From: Zygnema cylindricum
Lineage: Eukaryota; Streptophyta; Zygnematophyceae; Zygnematales; Zygnemataceae
Assembly (NCBI GenBank): GCA_037447655.1
Contig: JBBHKE010003430.1
Span: 263,822 to 327,821, forward strand
Length of the DNA stretch: 64,000 nt
Direction: 5' to 3'
This document shows, piece after piece, positions 24,550 to 36,628 of the stretch. A program made the translations under genes and the position numbers. The notes under the pieces were generated by a model. The model was given only the letters and a program-made list of their open reading frames with translations, had not been told where the DNA came from and ran no database searches. Positions within the stretch are counted from its first letter, which is position 1. Each line of letters opens with the position of its first letter.

Positions 24550-24559
24550 NNNNNNNNNN
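24550..24559. other. assembly gap (10 N)
   Basis: Ten Ns; the true gap size is unknown. Linkage of 1-24549 to 24560-64000 rests on the assembler. Confidence 0.99.
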
Positions 24560-24701
24560 AACACCAAAACAGCTAAGGATTTAAATTTAGATGTACTTTT
24601 ACCTGTAATACTTTAAGGAGGTATTGTATATTTTACCTTGTACTGGTGCTGTTCTAAATAATAACTTCGTAGAGAATCCTTTTACCTTTTTGTGTTTGTA
24701 G

Positions 24702-24954
24702 TGATCAATACTATCATTTGGTATCCGACCGGTGGTGCCTCAACTAGTGGCAACGGTGGCGATTGTGGCGGCCATCAGAGAGAAAAAAAATCCTCACCTT
24801 CTTGTTTTGTCACTCCACCCCAGTATCTTTTTAAAGACACCCCACCTGACAAAGAGTGGAGTGGGAACGAATTCAATTTCTCAAAGCCAAATTATAAGAT
24901 TACCTCCCAAGAGGTTCTCTTAGCTAAGAGAGATATGACCGAAAAAGTGGAGAG
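24702..24954 (+). CDS. candidate single exon of an unrecognised protein
   Basis: The interval is bounded by a tttgtgtttgtag acceptor and a GTGAGT donor and is open throughout in one frame (83 codons). The second half reads like real protein (DTPPDKEWSGNEFNFSKPNY, then KITSQEVLLAKRDMTEKVER). No family is recognised. Being right beside the gap and the retrotransposon pile, it may be a host exon cut off by insertions or a captured fragment. Confidence 0.3.
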
Positions 24955-25177
24955 GTGAGTCATTCCTAAGAGATGCTTCAATAATAAATCTTGTCGTGGT
25001 CATGTTCCATTTTATATGTTATGGAGGAATTTCATAATGTCCATTTTCATGTAGATTTAAATTTAGGAATCGACAAAACCACAACATTGAGGAAAAATCT
25101 TGATATTTATAAAAAAGAGGAGGACCAATCTCCCGTACATTAGAGACTCAAATTGGCCTGGAGCCAAAATTGAATGA

Positions 25178-25310
25178 TGAAATTCAATGGTCTCCATTAA
25201 CCCACAAAATGAGCAGCCTATGTAAAGCCTCTATGATAATATTTGCCCTTTTCAATTTCCCACTGAATAAGTGCTGCCCAAGCATACAAATATTATGTCC
25301 ACCCTTTCAT
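25178..25310 (-). repeat. element A, 3' LTR fragment
   Basis: Begins TGAAATTCAATGGTCTCC, the complement of the LTR 3' end that carries the gag start (ATGGAGACC). It matches 34843-34960 of the 5' LTR (TCTCCATTAACCCACAAAA, AAAGCCTCTA(T/G)GATA) and then jumps directly into RT sequence. Confidence 0.75.
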
Positions 25311-25319
25311 GTCAAACCG

Positions 25320-27398
25320 ACTTCTCAGATCGTGTTTGAGTTTGTTAATTTTATCTAAGGCCTTGCTCAAGACTAACAAATCATCAACATAAATGGCAAT
25401 AAATATCACTCCGTTTTCATCCTCAAATATATATATGAAGTGATCTCAATTTATTCTAATGTATCCCAAACGTGTCAGAAATTCGTCCAATTTTATGTTC
25501 CATTGCCGCGGGGCTTGCTTAAGGCCATAAAGTGATTTTATCAGTTTGTACACCTTGCTTTCTTCTCCACTTTCCACGAATCTTTCCGGTTGCCTCATGT
25601 CGATTTCTTCTTCCTACTCTCCGTGTAAGAAGACGGTCTTAATATCCATCTAGTGCATTTTCATATTCTCTGTTGCGGCTAAACTTAAGAGGATTTTGAC
25701 AGAGGGAAATCTGACTACCGTTGCAAAGGTTTCTTCATATTTTATTCCTTCTTTTTTGATGGCAATGATCCACCGGCTGCTTTTTGGGGTATTTATGGCC
25801 ACTAAGTACGTCTGAGGTTCATCAGGGTGAGACATCTTTGTGAGTTGGCTATTTACTTGTCTTTCTTGAAGCGGTTTACTACTTCTTCTTTCTCATTCAA
25901 AATCTGACGCCGGTATAGAAGGCATCCTCGGGTTTCGTTTAAGAAGATTTTCAACTACCGTATCTTCCAATTCCAGTGTTTGATTAAGTTCCTCGTCGGT
26001 TTCCACTTTGTATTGTGGCGTTTCCTCTGGTGTTGTCTTTCCGTCCTTCTCCTTTGGTATATCTGCAATTTTTTCCTTCTCCCCGTCTTTCTTCTCTTCA
26101 TTTCCAAAGTCAAAGTTAGAAAACTGACTTGGTTCAAATCTGATTTTGACTTCTTTGTTATACTTGAATGGATCAATAGACTTTACTTCATTCATCACCA
26201 ATATGTGTTTTACAAAAATGATATCTCTCGTTTTCAAGTCATACACTCGATATCCTTTTGTGCTCTCATCATATCCTACAAGATATCATAGTTTCCCTCT
26301 TCGCTCTAACTTCTATTTAGTCTTATCGGAATCCAAACTGTAGACTTGACTTCTAAACACTCTCAAACTAGACAAATCTGGTTTTCTTCCCTTCCACCTT
26401 TCTTAAGGAGTTTCCTCCTTACTTGCCAAAGTTAGCACTCTATTTTTGATGAAGTTAGCATAGTTCATAGACCCAGCACAAAACTGCAATCTTATTTTTT
26501 TATCAATTAGCATACTTCTAGACATATCTCCTAAAGTTATATTCACTCTTTTTGCTACTCCATTTTGTTCTAGATTATAAGGAACAATTTTCTCATCATG
26601 GATTCCTTCTTCTTTAAGAAATTATTCAAATTCCTTTGAGGTGTATTCTTTCCCATCATCACTTCTTATCTCTTTTATTGAGGTTTCATGTAATTTTTCA
26701 CTCCATGTTTTTTATTCTTTGAAACATCTTAGTACCTGTGACTTATGTCTACGAAAATATACCTTAGTGTATGTAGACCAATCATCAGTAATGGTTAGCA
26801 TCCATCTTTTCCCCTTTGTGAAGCATACCTAGTTGGTCCCCAAACATCAGTGTGAACTAGATCTAATTATTTCTATCTTATAAATGTGGATGCCTTTGGA
26901 AATGGGAGTCTATGAATCTTCCCTTGGGTAAATCCACTACAATCATCTGAGGTCTCATCATCTCCAAACTCAATTCCATCCACTATTCTGTTTTTCTTCA
27001 TATTCTTTAATCTATCTAGATTCACATGCCCCAACCTCTTGTGCTAAAGCATCATATCACTTCCACACGAGTAGAGAACACGTTTATTATTGCGAAGTTC
27101 AATCATGAACATTCCTTGACTACCCATTTCAGCTATGAAATAAACCAAATTAACAAAGTAAGCTTTGAAGTTTCCTTTATTAGTTCCTATTTCGAACTCT
27201 TTTTCATCTAGAACAGTTGTAGAGACTACATTTTTGCTAAGCTGCGAAATGTATAGAACATTTCAAAGTGTTACAATTGAAGCCTTTCCATCAACTAGAA
27301 CTTTTAAATCAACCGATCCAACAAGACTTGTGGTTTCTACTCTACCATCTCCATACTCTATCTCAACTGTTGGATTTTTTCTTAATTTATTAAACCAC
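25320..27398 (-). pseudogene. element A pol remnant (RT, integrase, protease)
   Basis: Minus-strand frames give, from 27398 downward: the post-protease segment (PTVEIEYGDGRVE), GAG-pre-integrase and integrase core at about 26300-27100, the linker YDLKTRDIIFVKHILVMNE at about 26240, and RT N-terminal half at 25650-25835 (KEGIKYEETFATVVRFPSVK). RT stops at the YVDD region (about 25395) where it is joined to LTR sequence, so the catalytic second half of RT and all RNase H are gone. Many stops and frameshifts. Confidence 0.85.
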
Positions 27399-27403
27399 CT
27401 CTT
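27399..27403. other. target-site duplication CTCTT (left) of element 1
   Basis: CTCTT directly precedes the TGTTG start of element 1 and recurs at 33601-33605 after its end. It lies within element A's protease region. Confidence 0.9.
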
Positions 27404-28432
27404 TGTTGTAATTTATAAAATCTTTATTTCAGTAAATAGGGGTAAAAATAACTTAGATTATTTTTCTAAGTAGTCTACTGTAATACTTACCTTAATTAGC
27501 GTTACAGTAGCAAAAAGTACAATAGAGTGTATTGTACTTTTACAAGGACACGTGTCGGCAAAAGAACGTATGCATGTTTTTCGGAGTGGCGCCGACAGTC
27601 AGCCACACGCGTCACGCTGTTGACGATATGATTCACAAGATCGGACGAACGAGATCTGAACCGGGTATTCCGGAAATAAATGGTAGAGTTGACGGTACCA
27701 TCGTCGATTGAATTTGATCCAACGGACGCGGTTCACTTGGGACCACAAGCGTGATTCACGAGGGACCACAAGCGTGATTTGCGTGGGACCACAAGTGACG
27801 AAGCACTCAGGTGCTTCGTACTACACGACCAGCTTCGGCTGGATTTTAGCGACTCTCGCTGACTTAGCATTTGGAACGTTTTGTTTACGGTTGGAACGTT
27901 TTGTGTACGGTTTAATATCTGGAAATATCTGAATAACATTGTTTTGTATTTAAGTGTAATAAAAAATAGTGTTCCATTAAGCAAGTTTTTAGAAAGTAAT
28001 AATTAGGGTTTTGAGGTACAATGACGTACAGGTAGGATGCGTTGTCGTTAGTCAAGATAATAACCGTAGTAAAGGTTACCCAAATTAGTGTAGATCAGTA
28101 GGTACACACTGTGAGTATATAACTTAGGACTTAGCCAATTTTGTACTATCCAGTATTGGGAGTATGATTTTCTAAGTGCAGTTTTTGGGAAACTTCCAGA
28201 CATCATATCTTATGGTTTACTAAGTCATTTGGGCTGCAATTTTAGGAATTGTCAGTTTACTGTATTTTTTATCATTGTGGCAAATTTGAGGCATTTTGGC
28301 TATCTGAGTCATATTTTTTGTCTGTTCAAAGCTGGCAGTTGAGTATGTACTTTGATAGTTTCCACTGTTTTTCATGTCTACTTCCACTACTACTGCTGGT
28401 TTTCCTCCTGAACCGGTGGTTGTAGAACAACA
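27404..28432 (+). repeat. element 1, 5' LTR
   Basis: Starts TGTTGTAATTTATAAAATC, ends GTAGAACAACA. TATATAA at 28116-28122 is a plausible TATA box. The gag ATG is at 28374, inside the LTR. Confidence 0.95.
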
Positions 28433-31400
28433 GGTTATAGGCCTTTTTTCAAGAATTCCTATCTTCAATGGTCAAAAGTATGCTTACTGGGCGGCGATGG
28501 TTGAATCATCGTTTGAAACTGTTTACTTATTGGGGGTCTTGGATAGCTCCCTTGATGAAACATATCCATCTTGGGCGAAAAAGAATTGAATGGCAAAGAA
28601 CAATATAATTCTTTGTATTTCAGAAAATTTGGTCATGTCTCGATTGAAAATGAAGAATGCGAGTGAGATTTGGACATCACTAAAATCCGCTTTTTAGAAA
28701 GCGAATATTCAAGAGGAGCTGCTTGTGGCTGGAAAAATTTGGGGATAGAAATACTCGGGGGGATCTATGGTCGAGTATTGTGACAATTTTCGTGCCTATA
28801 TTGATGCTCACTCTTCTTCTGGGGGGGCATTTCTTGAGTTTCAACAAGCAGTTTTGCTTATTGGAGGTTTCCCTAGTAGCATAAAGGGTGTGTATGTTCA
28901 ATTAAAGAGTCATGATAAAGCTAGCTGGTCATTTCAGTTAGGATATAATCTTATATTGGAGGAAGAGACTAATAGTAAACTCCTTGAAGGAGAAGGAAAA
29001 GTTGAAGCATTTGCCACGGATTTTGACAAAAGAAATCAGATTAATCAGAACAGGAGTCAATTTAACCAAAATCAGAATAAGTTTAATCAGAGACAGAATA
29101 GGTTATCTACTACTACTTGTTTTTATTGTTCTGAGAAGGGTCATGGATACAAGTACTGTCCTAAACTGAAGAAGGCCAATGAAACATGTTTATAGAGGTC
29201 AGGTTGGCATCAAAGCCAGTATCACAGAGGTTTTTCTGGAAATCCTTCACGTGGAAATGTTATTTCTCAGCTTCTGCAACTGATGCAGATGAGTCTTTAA
29301 GCTTCAATGAGCAAGAGGAGGCAGAGCTCTTTGCTATGGCGGCTGTAATGGAGGGTCTAAAAGATGCAGGATGGATCATGGACACGGGAGCGTTTGCCCA
29401 TATGTGCTGGAACAAACCAACTTTTGCAAATCTACAGCAAACATCTCCAAAGAGTATTTACTATGTTTGTGGCATGAGTGTTCAAACCACAGCTCGAGGT
29501 GATGTATCTTTGATGGTAGATGTGGGGGGAAAGTCGGTAGAGAGAACCCTTCACATTGTTTTGTATGTTCCAGACTTAAAGAATATTTTTTTTCTACATC
29601 ATTAGTGGAGAGCAAAGGCTTTGAAGTTGTTCTGAAAAGAGGGAGACAGGTGGTTAGCAAGAAAGACAAAGTAGCAAAAATAGGAAATAGAGATGCTAGC
29701 AAAATGTACAGGATGGACATGGTTGAATATTAAAAAAATGATGTTCTTTACTCCAGAGTCCAATTTGACAATGAGTTGTGGCATAAAAGATTAAGACATA
29801 TAAATTATGATAGTCTTAAGAAAATGGTGAATTCGGGAAAAATCATGGGAGTTTCTCTCAGTTCTCATCCTATAAAATCATGTGATGGTTGTTCACTTGG
29901 CAAGATTCACAAATTGCCATTTCCACAGGTAACATACCACAGATCGGAGAAAGTTGTGCAGCTAATACACTTTGATGTTCTCGGTCCTTCAGAAGTGGCT
30001 TCAGCTGGAGGCGTCCACTATATGGTTACATTCACAGATGACTACTCCAGGTACACTAAAGTCTACTTCATGCAACATAAAAGTGCAGTGTTCACTCACT
30101 TCAAACATTACAAAGCGAGGGCAGAAAAACTTCATGGAGTTCCTATCTTGACGTTGAGATCGGACAATGGGGGAGAATACACATCAGTGGAATTCGACGA
30201 ATTTCTCATTGAAAAAAGTATTAGTCACAATCTTACTGTTCTATATACACCGGAACAGAATGGTGTTTCTGAAAGATTAAGCAGGACAGTGACAGAGAGT
30301 GCTCGGTCCATGCTTGAAGATAAAGGGCTAGATTTGAAATTATGGGCTGAAGCACTGAATTGTGCTGTTTATATTAAGAAACATAATTGCTTCTAGATCT
30401 GTTAGCACCACACCTTATGAGCTTTGAACAGGAGAGAAACCTGATGTTAGCCACTTTAAAATCTTTGGCAGGAAGTGTTTTATTCTAGATACTTCACAGG
30501 ATAGATGGAAAATGGAGGCTAAGGGCTTACTAGGAATTTTTATGGGGTATGATGATAATGCAAAAGGATATAGAGTTTTTGTATTTGAGAAACAGAAAGT
30601 GATTATTTATAGGAATAACCGGATTAAAGATGAATAGGATTCGGTTGACCTTTTTAAAATGCCAGATCAACCGGCAAAGGAAAAGCAAGAATATGTCATT
30701 TTTCACCATACGCAGCGAGTCTACTTTCCACCGGCAAGTGGGACACCTCTTCCTTCAGTTCCTCTGGTGCCTTTACAGGATGCTTCACCACAAGCTACGC
30801 CTCAGGTGGAAGGAACTACTACAGACTATGTACCAGATCAAGTTACGGTTCACACTAAACAAAAAAATCAGAGGTTGCCGACCATCTCAGCCTCAAAATT
30901 TCCGGGGGAAAGAGATCTAGCAGCCGTCTGCAAGCAAACTCTCACTTTACTTTTTCTGCAGCTACAGAGGAGCCTCTAGCGATCCAGAAGGCCTTCTCAT
31001 CACCTGAGAGAAATGAATGGAACGAGGCGGCAAACGATGAAATGAAGTCTATTATAGAGGCACAGACATGGGAGCTGGTGGATCTTCCTCCGGGTAGAAA
31101 AGCCATTGGTTGCAAATGGGTATTCAAGGTGAAGCTGAACCGGGACAACACCATCAAAAGGTATAAGGCCCGACTAGTGGCCAAGGGGTATAATAAAAAA
31201 GAAGGTATTGACTTTGAGGAAACATTCTCTCTAGTTGTCAGATTTCCCACTGTCAGAATTTTGCTAAGTCTAGCCGCTATAGAGAATATGGAAATACAAC
31301 AAATGGATGTTAAAACTGCCTTTTTGCATAGAGAGTTAGAAGAAACCATTTATTTGAAACAACTTAAAATGTACGTTGTAAAGGGAAAGGAAGAATTAGT

Positions 31401-32520
31401 GTGTAAATTGATGAAATCTTTGTATGGGCTAAAACAAGCCTCGCGTCAGTGGAATTTGAAGTTAGATGAGTTTTCGACTCAGCTGGGATTTAAGAGAATT
31501 AGCTCAGATCATTTTGTATATGTCTTACAAAGGGAGGATGGGATACTATACATTGATGTTTATGTGGATGACTTATTATTAATAAGTAAGTCAATAGATG
31601 AAATAAACCGCATTAAAGCGGCTTTAAGGTCTAGGTTCGAGATGAAGGACCTCGGTGAGGCCAAGTATATTTTAGGAATACACGTAGAAAGAGACAAAAA
31701 CAAAAGGCTGATTATGTTAACTCAAAAAGAAACAATAGGTAACATGTTTGAAAGATTTGAAATGAATGATGTAAAGGGATCTATGACTCCCATGGAATTC
31801 AGGCAAAAACTAGAAGGAAGGGATTCAGAGTCAGACATTATGGTGTGAGAGAGTCTACCGTCAGGGGAGGAGGAGTTTATGGCTTCAAAACCATATAGCC
31901 AGGTAGTTGGAAGTCTTATATATTTTATGAATTGTACGAGACCTGATATTGCAACAGCTGTGGGGGTCTTGAGTAGAAGTTTGCATAATCCTAAAAAGGC
32001 AGACTGGGAAGCAACAAAAAAGGTGATGAGATATCTTGCAGGTACTCGAAATCTTAAGCTTGTACTCGGAGGAGGAGAGGTGAAAATACAGACGTGGAGC
32101 GCTTCTAGCTATGGAGACATGCCAAGCCGGAAATCTACGACCGGCTTTGTTTTGAAGATTGGAGACGAAACTTAATGCTGGAGTAGCAAATTACAAAAGG
32201 TTACAATTTAATCCACAATGGAGTCATAATATATAGCAGCAGCTTCCGCCCTCAAGGATCTCCTATAGGTCAAGTTCGTTTTACAGGAACTTGGGTATAT
32301 GCAAACTGGTCCTCAAGCTATCTGGTGTGACAACCAGGCAGCCATTGCAATTGCCTCTAACCCTAGCCATCACTTTAAGAGCAAACACATGGATGTTAGA
32401 CTTTACTTTGTTAGAGAAAAAGTAATTGCAAAAGTCGTTAAGTTATATTATTTAGCCGACGAGAAGATGGTAGATGACATGTTAACAAAAGCCCTTCCTA
32501 CTCCTAAGTTGCAATTTTGC
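28374..32520 (+). pseudogene. element 1 gag-pol, broken
   Basis: The gag frame opens MSTSTTTAGFPPEPVVVEQQ within the LTR and passes through the PBS. It stops at 28587-28589. Later pieces are: a gag zinc knuckle CFYCSEKGHGYKYC (about 29118), protease core WIMDTGAFAHMC (29370; the usual DSGA is DTGA), GAG-pre-integrase WHKRLRHINYD (29779), integrase motifs HFDVLGP, RSDNGGEY and QNGVSERL (29970-30280), RT with VYVDDLLLIS (31558) and RNase H to 32520. At least six stops or frameshifts separate these pieces, so it is inactive. The domain order PR-INT-RT-RH defines Ty1/copia. Confidence 0.92.
28433..28447 (+). other. element 1 primer-binding site (half-tRNA type)
   Basis: GGTTATAGGCC lies immediately after the LTR and is a decayed match to GGTTATGGGCCCACC, the complement of the anticodon region of initiator tRNA-Met. 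Confidence 0.7.
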
Positions 32521-32570
32521 TGAGATGTTATTGGACTAAGTGAGTAACTGAGTCTAAAGATTTATGGGAG

Positions 32571-33600
32571 TGTTGTAATTTATAAAATCTTTATTTCAGT
32601 AAATAGGGGTAAAAATAACTTAGATTATTTTTCTAAGTAGTCTACTGTAATACTTACCTTAATTAGCGTTACAATAGCAAAAAGTACAATAGAGTGTATT
32701 GTACTTTTACAGGGACACGTGTCGGCAAAAGAACGTATGCAGGTTTTTCGGAGTGGCGCCGACAGTTAGCCACACGCGTCACGCAGTTGACGATATGATT
32801 CACAAGATTGGACGAACGAGATCTGAACCGGGTATTCCGGAAATAAATGGTACAGTTCGACGGTACCATCGTCGATTGCATTTGTTCCAACGGACGCGAT
32901 TCACTAGGGACCACAAGCGTGATTCACGAAGGACCACAAGCGTGATTCGCGTGGGACCACAAGTGACGAAGCGCTCAGGTGCTTCGTACTACACGACCAC
33001 ATTCAACTGGATTTTAGCGACCCTCGCTGACTAAGCATTTAGGACGTTTTGTGTACGGTTGGAACGTTTTGTGTACGGATCAATATCTGGAAATATCTGA
33101 ATAACATTGTTTTATATTTTAGTGTAATAAAAAATAGTGTTCCATTAAGCAGATTTTTAGAAAGTAATAATTAGGGTTTTGAGGTACAATGACGTACAGG
33201 TAGGATGCGTTGTAGTTAGTCAGGATAATAACCGTATTAACGGTTACGCAAATTAGTGTAGATCAGTAGATACACGCTGTGAGTATATAACTTAGGACTT
33301 AGCCAATTTTGTAGTATCCAATATTGGGAGTATGATTTTCTAAGGGTAGTTTTTGGGAAACCTCAAGACATCATATCTTATGGTTTACTTAATAATTTGG
33401 GCTGCAATTTAATGAATTGTCAGTTTACTGTATTTTTTATCAGTGTGGCGAATTTGAGGCATTTTGGCTATCTGAGTCATATTTTGTGTCTGTTCAAAGT
33501 TGGCTGTTGAGTAGGTACTTTGATAGTTTCCACTGTTTTTCATGTCTACTTCCACTACTACTGCTGGTTCTCCTCCTGCAACGGTGGCTGTAGAACAACA
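32571..33600 (+). repeat. element 1, 3' LTR
   Basis: Matches 27404-28432 end to end (TATATAA at 33284-33290) and stops exactly at GTAGAACAACA, before the TSD CTCTT at 33601-33605. This fixes the LTR boundary although the gag start is included. Confidence 0.95.
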
Positions 33601-33605
33601 CTCTT

Positions 33606-34810
33606 ATCGTTGCACATATGCATCGAGGCCCCTGAGTCTATGATCCACCCATCCTCAAGTGGATCCATTTTACCTCCGAAAGCACACTTTTGTCTCCGTA
33701 GAATGTCTATTGCTTCTTAATGGTTTTTGGTTTAAGAAGAAGTTCCTCAAGCTCTTCTTCCGGTTCGGTTACTTCATCTTCTTCCTCGTCATGAACTTGT
33801 GTTAGAAAAGCCTTTTTCTTTCCTCCATCTCTTGAGGAACCTTGTCCATCTTTCAGTCCGAGATATGCAAGCTTAACACAATGTACCATATAATGTCCCG
33901 ATTTCTTGCTGAAGTGACATAGTCCACCTTGAGGAGCTCCTCTCCCCTGTTGGTAAAATCTGCCACCTCCTTGTCCTTTTACTTTAAATTTTTTGATAGG
34001 GATCCTTTCCCTTTTCCTCATCACGCTTCCCCCAATCAGATCCAGCAGCCAATGCTTGAACACTGGAAATTCCTCTCCTAAGTTCTATGGTACTCTCTTT
34101 CACTAAAATCATCCCCACTATATGATCCCAATTCCAATTGCTATCACCTAGATCTTGCCGATGAATGATATTCTTATACTCTTCAGGTATTTTCATTATC
34201 AATGTATTTACTCTTTGTCTCTCAGACCATGAGTTACCTGCGCTCTCTAGTTCTCCAAATAATGCTCCTAAGTCATTGCAATAATCATTCATACTTCCTC
34301 CCTTGTAAGCATAAGCTAAAATCTTATTTTGTGCTAGCTGTTGCTGCTGCAATGACCTTCACTTATATTTGTTTACAAGAGATACCCAAATCTGAGAGGA
34401 AGATCTAACATGTATAAGGGGAATGGCAATATCCTTCACTACACTTTTGAGAATTAAGAGCTTAGCCACCTTGTCTTTATAATTCCAATTTCCGTATTCT
34501 GACCGTTCCGTCTGACTCCTTGTCACCATTGTTGGTGTTGCAACTGCCGGTATCGCCCTTGATAATCGATTCCGTCGAGAAACAACTCTTCCTTTTTCTC
34601 CTTCCATGATTATTTCATCCCTTTCTTCGTCATCGTTTAGTAATGGTGGTTGTGGTGGTGGAGGTAGCAAAAAAGAGTGTTCCTCCAAACCTAAGTGGAG
34701 GTGGACATCGAATTTGCCAGGACACTATGCCCCATAGGTGCTTCTCAGAAAGTTCTCCCTCCATCATCATTTCCTAATAAAGAAAGTTTGATCTATTAAA
34801 TATGGGCACC
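33606..34810 (-). pseudogene. element A gag and protease start
   Basis: Minus-strand gag pieces include QQQLAQNKILAYAYKGGSMN and a zinc knuckle CHFSKKSGHYMVHC at about 33900, whose second Cys has become Ser. After an acidic linker comes GWIIDSGASMHMC (protease core) at 33606-33650, where element 1 interrupts. The gag start in the LTR is followed by an in-frame stop (TTTTAG) just before the PBS. Confidence 0.85.
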
Positions 34811-34831
34811 CTAGAGGGTGGGCCCCTAACC

Positions 34832-35729
34832 TAAAATTTTTTGGTCTCCATTAACCCACAAAAAGAGCATCCTATTTAAAGCCTCTAGGATAGTATTTGC
34901 CCCTTTCACTTTCCCCTAAATAAGTGCCGCCCAGGCAAATATTATGACCACCCTCACCCGTGTGACGACAAGACTCCCCTGAGTCAAACGAAAAAATAAT
35001 CACTGAATTTGCTCCCTTGAGCAGTAAGTTATGGCCGACCAAAGATGTCCTATAAATACAAATGGTCACATAGAGAGAGGCGCCTTAAACACGTTAAGTC
35101 CCTTAAGTCCTACTCACAACTACCTACTACTCTACCATAGGCCAATCAAAAGGGAGTATAGTACAAAAAGGTACGGTGGCCGATTGTACTTGTTGTAGGG
35201 CCATTGTACAATATGGCCTTTTGGTTGACACTTATCTACATGGGAGCCATCGTTCCCCCTCCCATCTTTTCCGACGTCTATTGATGTGGCGCCACGTGGC
35301 ACAGTGTGCCGCTATGTTCGAAAGCCGCCAAAGATTCATTCAGGTTTGGCGGGGGCAACGACGTCTGTCCGATCATGTATTTTACACGGTTAGATTTGCG
35401 TCCGCGAGCGCCGTTTGATTATACATGCCAATTTTGGTCTGTTTAAGTGAAAGTGACGTTTGCGTAACAATTTAATATAAGACCAAACTATAAATGTGTA
35501 TTATTTTGCTAACGCCATAATAGATTAAGCGTACGTCTACATAGTTTTTCGTAGACCTAGGTTCAAATTTGGTTTAGGGCAACATTTTGGTAATATATCA
35601 ATCTGTCTGCATGTTTCTTTCTGAATATGTTGTTTCTTTCTCAATATGGCGGCAACCACGGTGACTCTCTCTCTCTCTTCACTCTAGAGTCTAAATTAAG
35701 AAGTGAATGTTAATTACTTATTTGCAACA
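34832..35729 (-). repeat. element A, 5' LTR
   Basis: Bounded below by the PBS complement GGTGGGCCCCTAACC (34817-34831) and above by ...TTGCAACA, i.e. a TGTTG start on the minus strand. Contains the G-box GCCACGTGGCA (35291-35301). Confidence 0.75.
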
Positions 35730-35735
35730 TGACAA

Positions 35736-36628
35736 TGTGTAAATTTGTGAACTCCATTGGGGCACAGAGTATGCAGCGTAAGTAAAGCCTCTATGATAAT
35801 ATTTGCCTTTTAACTTTCAGACCAAATAGAAGCCACCCGGTCAAACAAGTATTTTGACCAACCTCACCCCTGTGAGGGCCCGACTCTCTCCTCGTGAGGG
35901 CCCGACTCCCCTGAGTTGGACGCAAATATAATCTCTGAATTTGCTCTCCTGAGTAGTATGTTATCAGTGGCCAAAGATGGCCTATTTATACAAAGGGTCA
36001 CCTAAAGAGAGGCGTCTCAAAAATAACTAAGTCTGTAAACCTTCTACTCATAGCTACCTACTACTTAACCCTGGACCAATAATAAGATTGTACAGTACAA
36101 GAAGGTACAATGGTCGGTGTGCTTTTTGTACGGCCATTCTACGACATGGCCTTCAAAGTGACATTTGTCAGCTCGGGAGCCATGGTTCCTCCCCCCGTCT
36201 TCTCCAATGTCTAGTGATATGATGCCACGTGGCATTGCGTGACACCGTCTTTGAAATTCGCTAAAAAATTCATTCCGGGTAGGCGGTTGCAACGGCGACC
36301 GTTCGATCAAGGTATTTTATACGGTTAGATTTGCGTCCGTGCATTCTGTCAATTTACATGCGCCATTTTGTCAATTTGGTTTAGTTAAATGAATTCGCAG
36401 CCAGGTTATTGTTTACATAGCTATCACCCCCTATGTACGTAACGACTCTATTATTATTGGGAGAATAAAGCGGACAATTGTTTGACCGGGGGTGACTATA
36501 TAAGACCAAGATCAAACTCTGGTCAGGTCACATATATTTGTGTCAAAGGCTAATCTACTTCTTTCTCTAGTGTGTCTCCTTGACTACCTGAAGCAGCCAT
36601 GACTGCCTAAGTCTTAGTGACTGCAACA
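35736..36628 (-). repeat. solo LTR of an A-like copia family
   Basis: A related LTR without an attached internal region. Landmarks match element A's LTR: GAACTCCATTGG, AAAGCCTCTATGATA, CTGAATTTGCTC, TGCCACGTGGCA (36223-36234) and an upper edge ...CTGCAACA at 36628. A ~20-bp stretch (GTGAGGGCCCGACTC) is duplicated inside. Ends are approximate. Confidence 0.65.

Larger units (their letters stand above)
27404..33600 (+). mobile_element. copia element 1 (complete structure, defective)
   Basis: A 6.2-kb Ty1/copia element with paired LTRs (1029 and 1030 bp), PBS GGTTATAGGCC directly after the 5' LTR (28433), gag-PR-INT-RT-RH order, a purine-rich tract (ATTTATGGGAG) before the 3' LTR, and a 5-bp duplication CTCTT. 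It is inserted in element A. The open frames are broken. Confidence 0.95.
25178..35729 (-). mobile_element. copia element A (degenerate, split by element 1)
   Basis: Minus-strand Ty1/copia element. From right to left it has a 5' LTR (34832-35729), PBS (34817-34831), gag and start of protease (33606-34810). Then comes plus-strand element 1 (27404-33600) with its TSD copies, then the rest of protease, integrase and part of RT (25320-27398). It ends in an LTR fragment (25178-about 25310). Reading continuity across the insertion is good: DSGASMHMCND before it, then NPTVEIEYGDG after it. The RT/RNase H end and most of the 3' LTR are deleted. Confidence 0.85.

Noticed and set aside
24719-24735. TGGTATCCGACC, similar to a conventional tRNA-Met 3'-end PBS
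   Set aside because: No LTR pair around it, and it lies inside the exon-like open frame.
28374-28589. Independent small gene encoded in the LTR
   Set aside because: It is the gag N terminus; the duplicate at 33541 is simply the 3' LTR copy.
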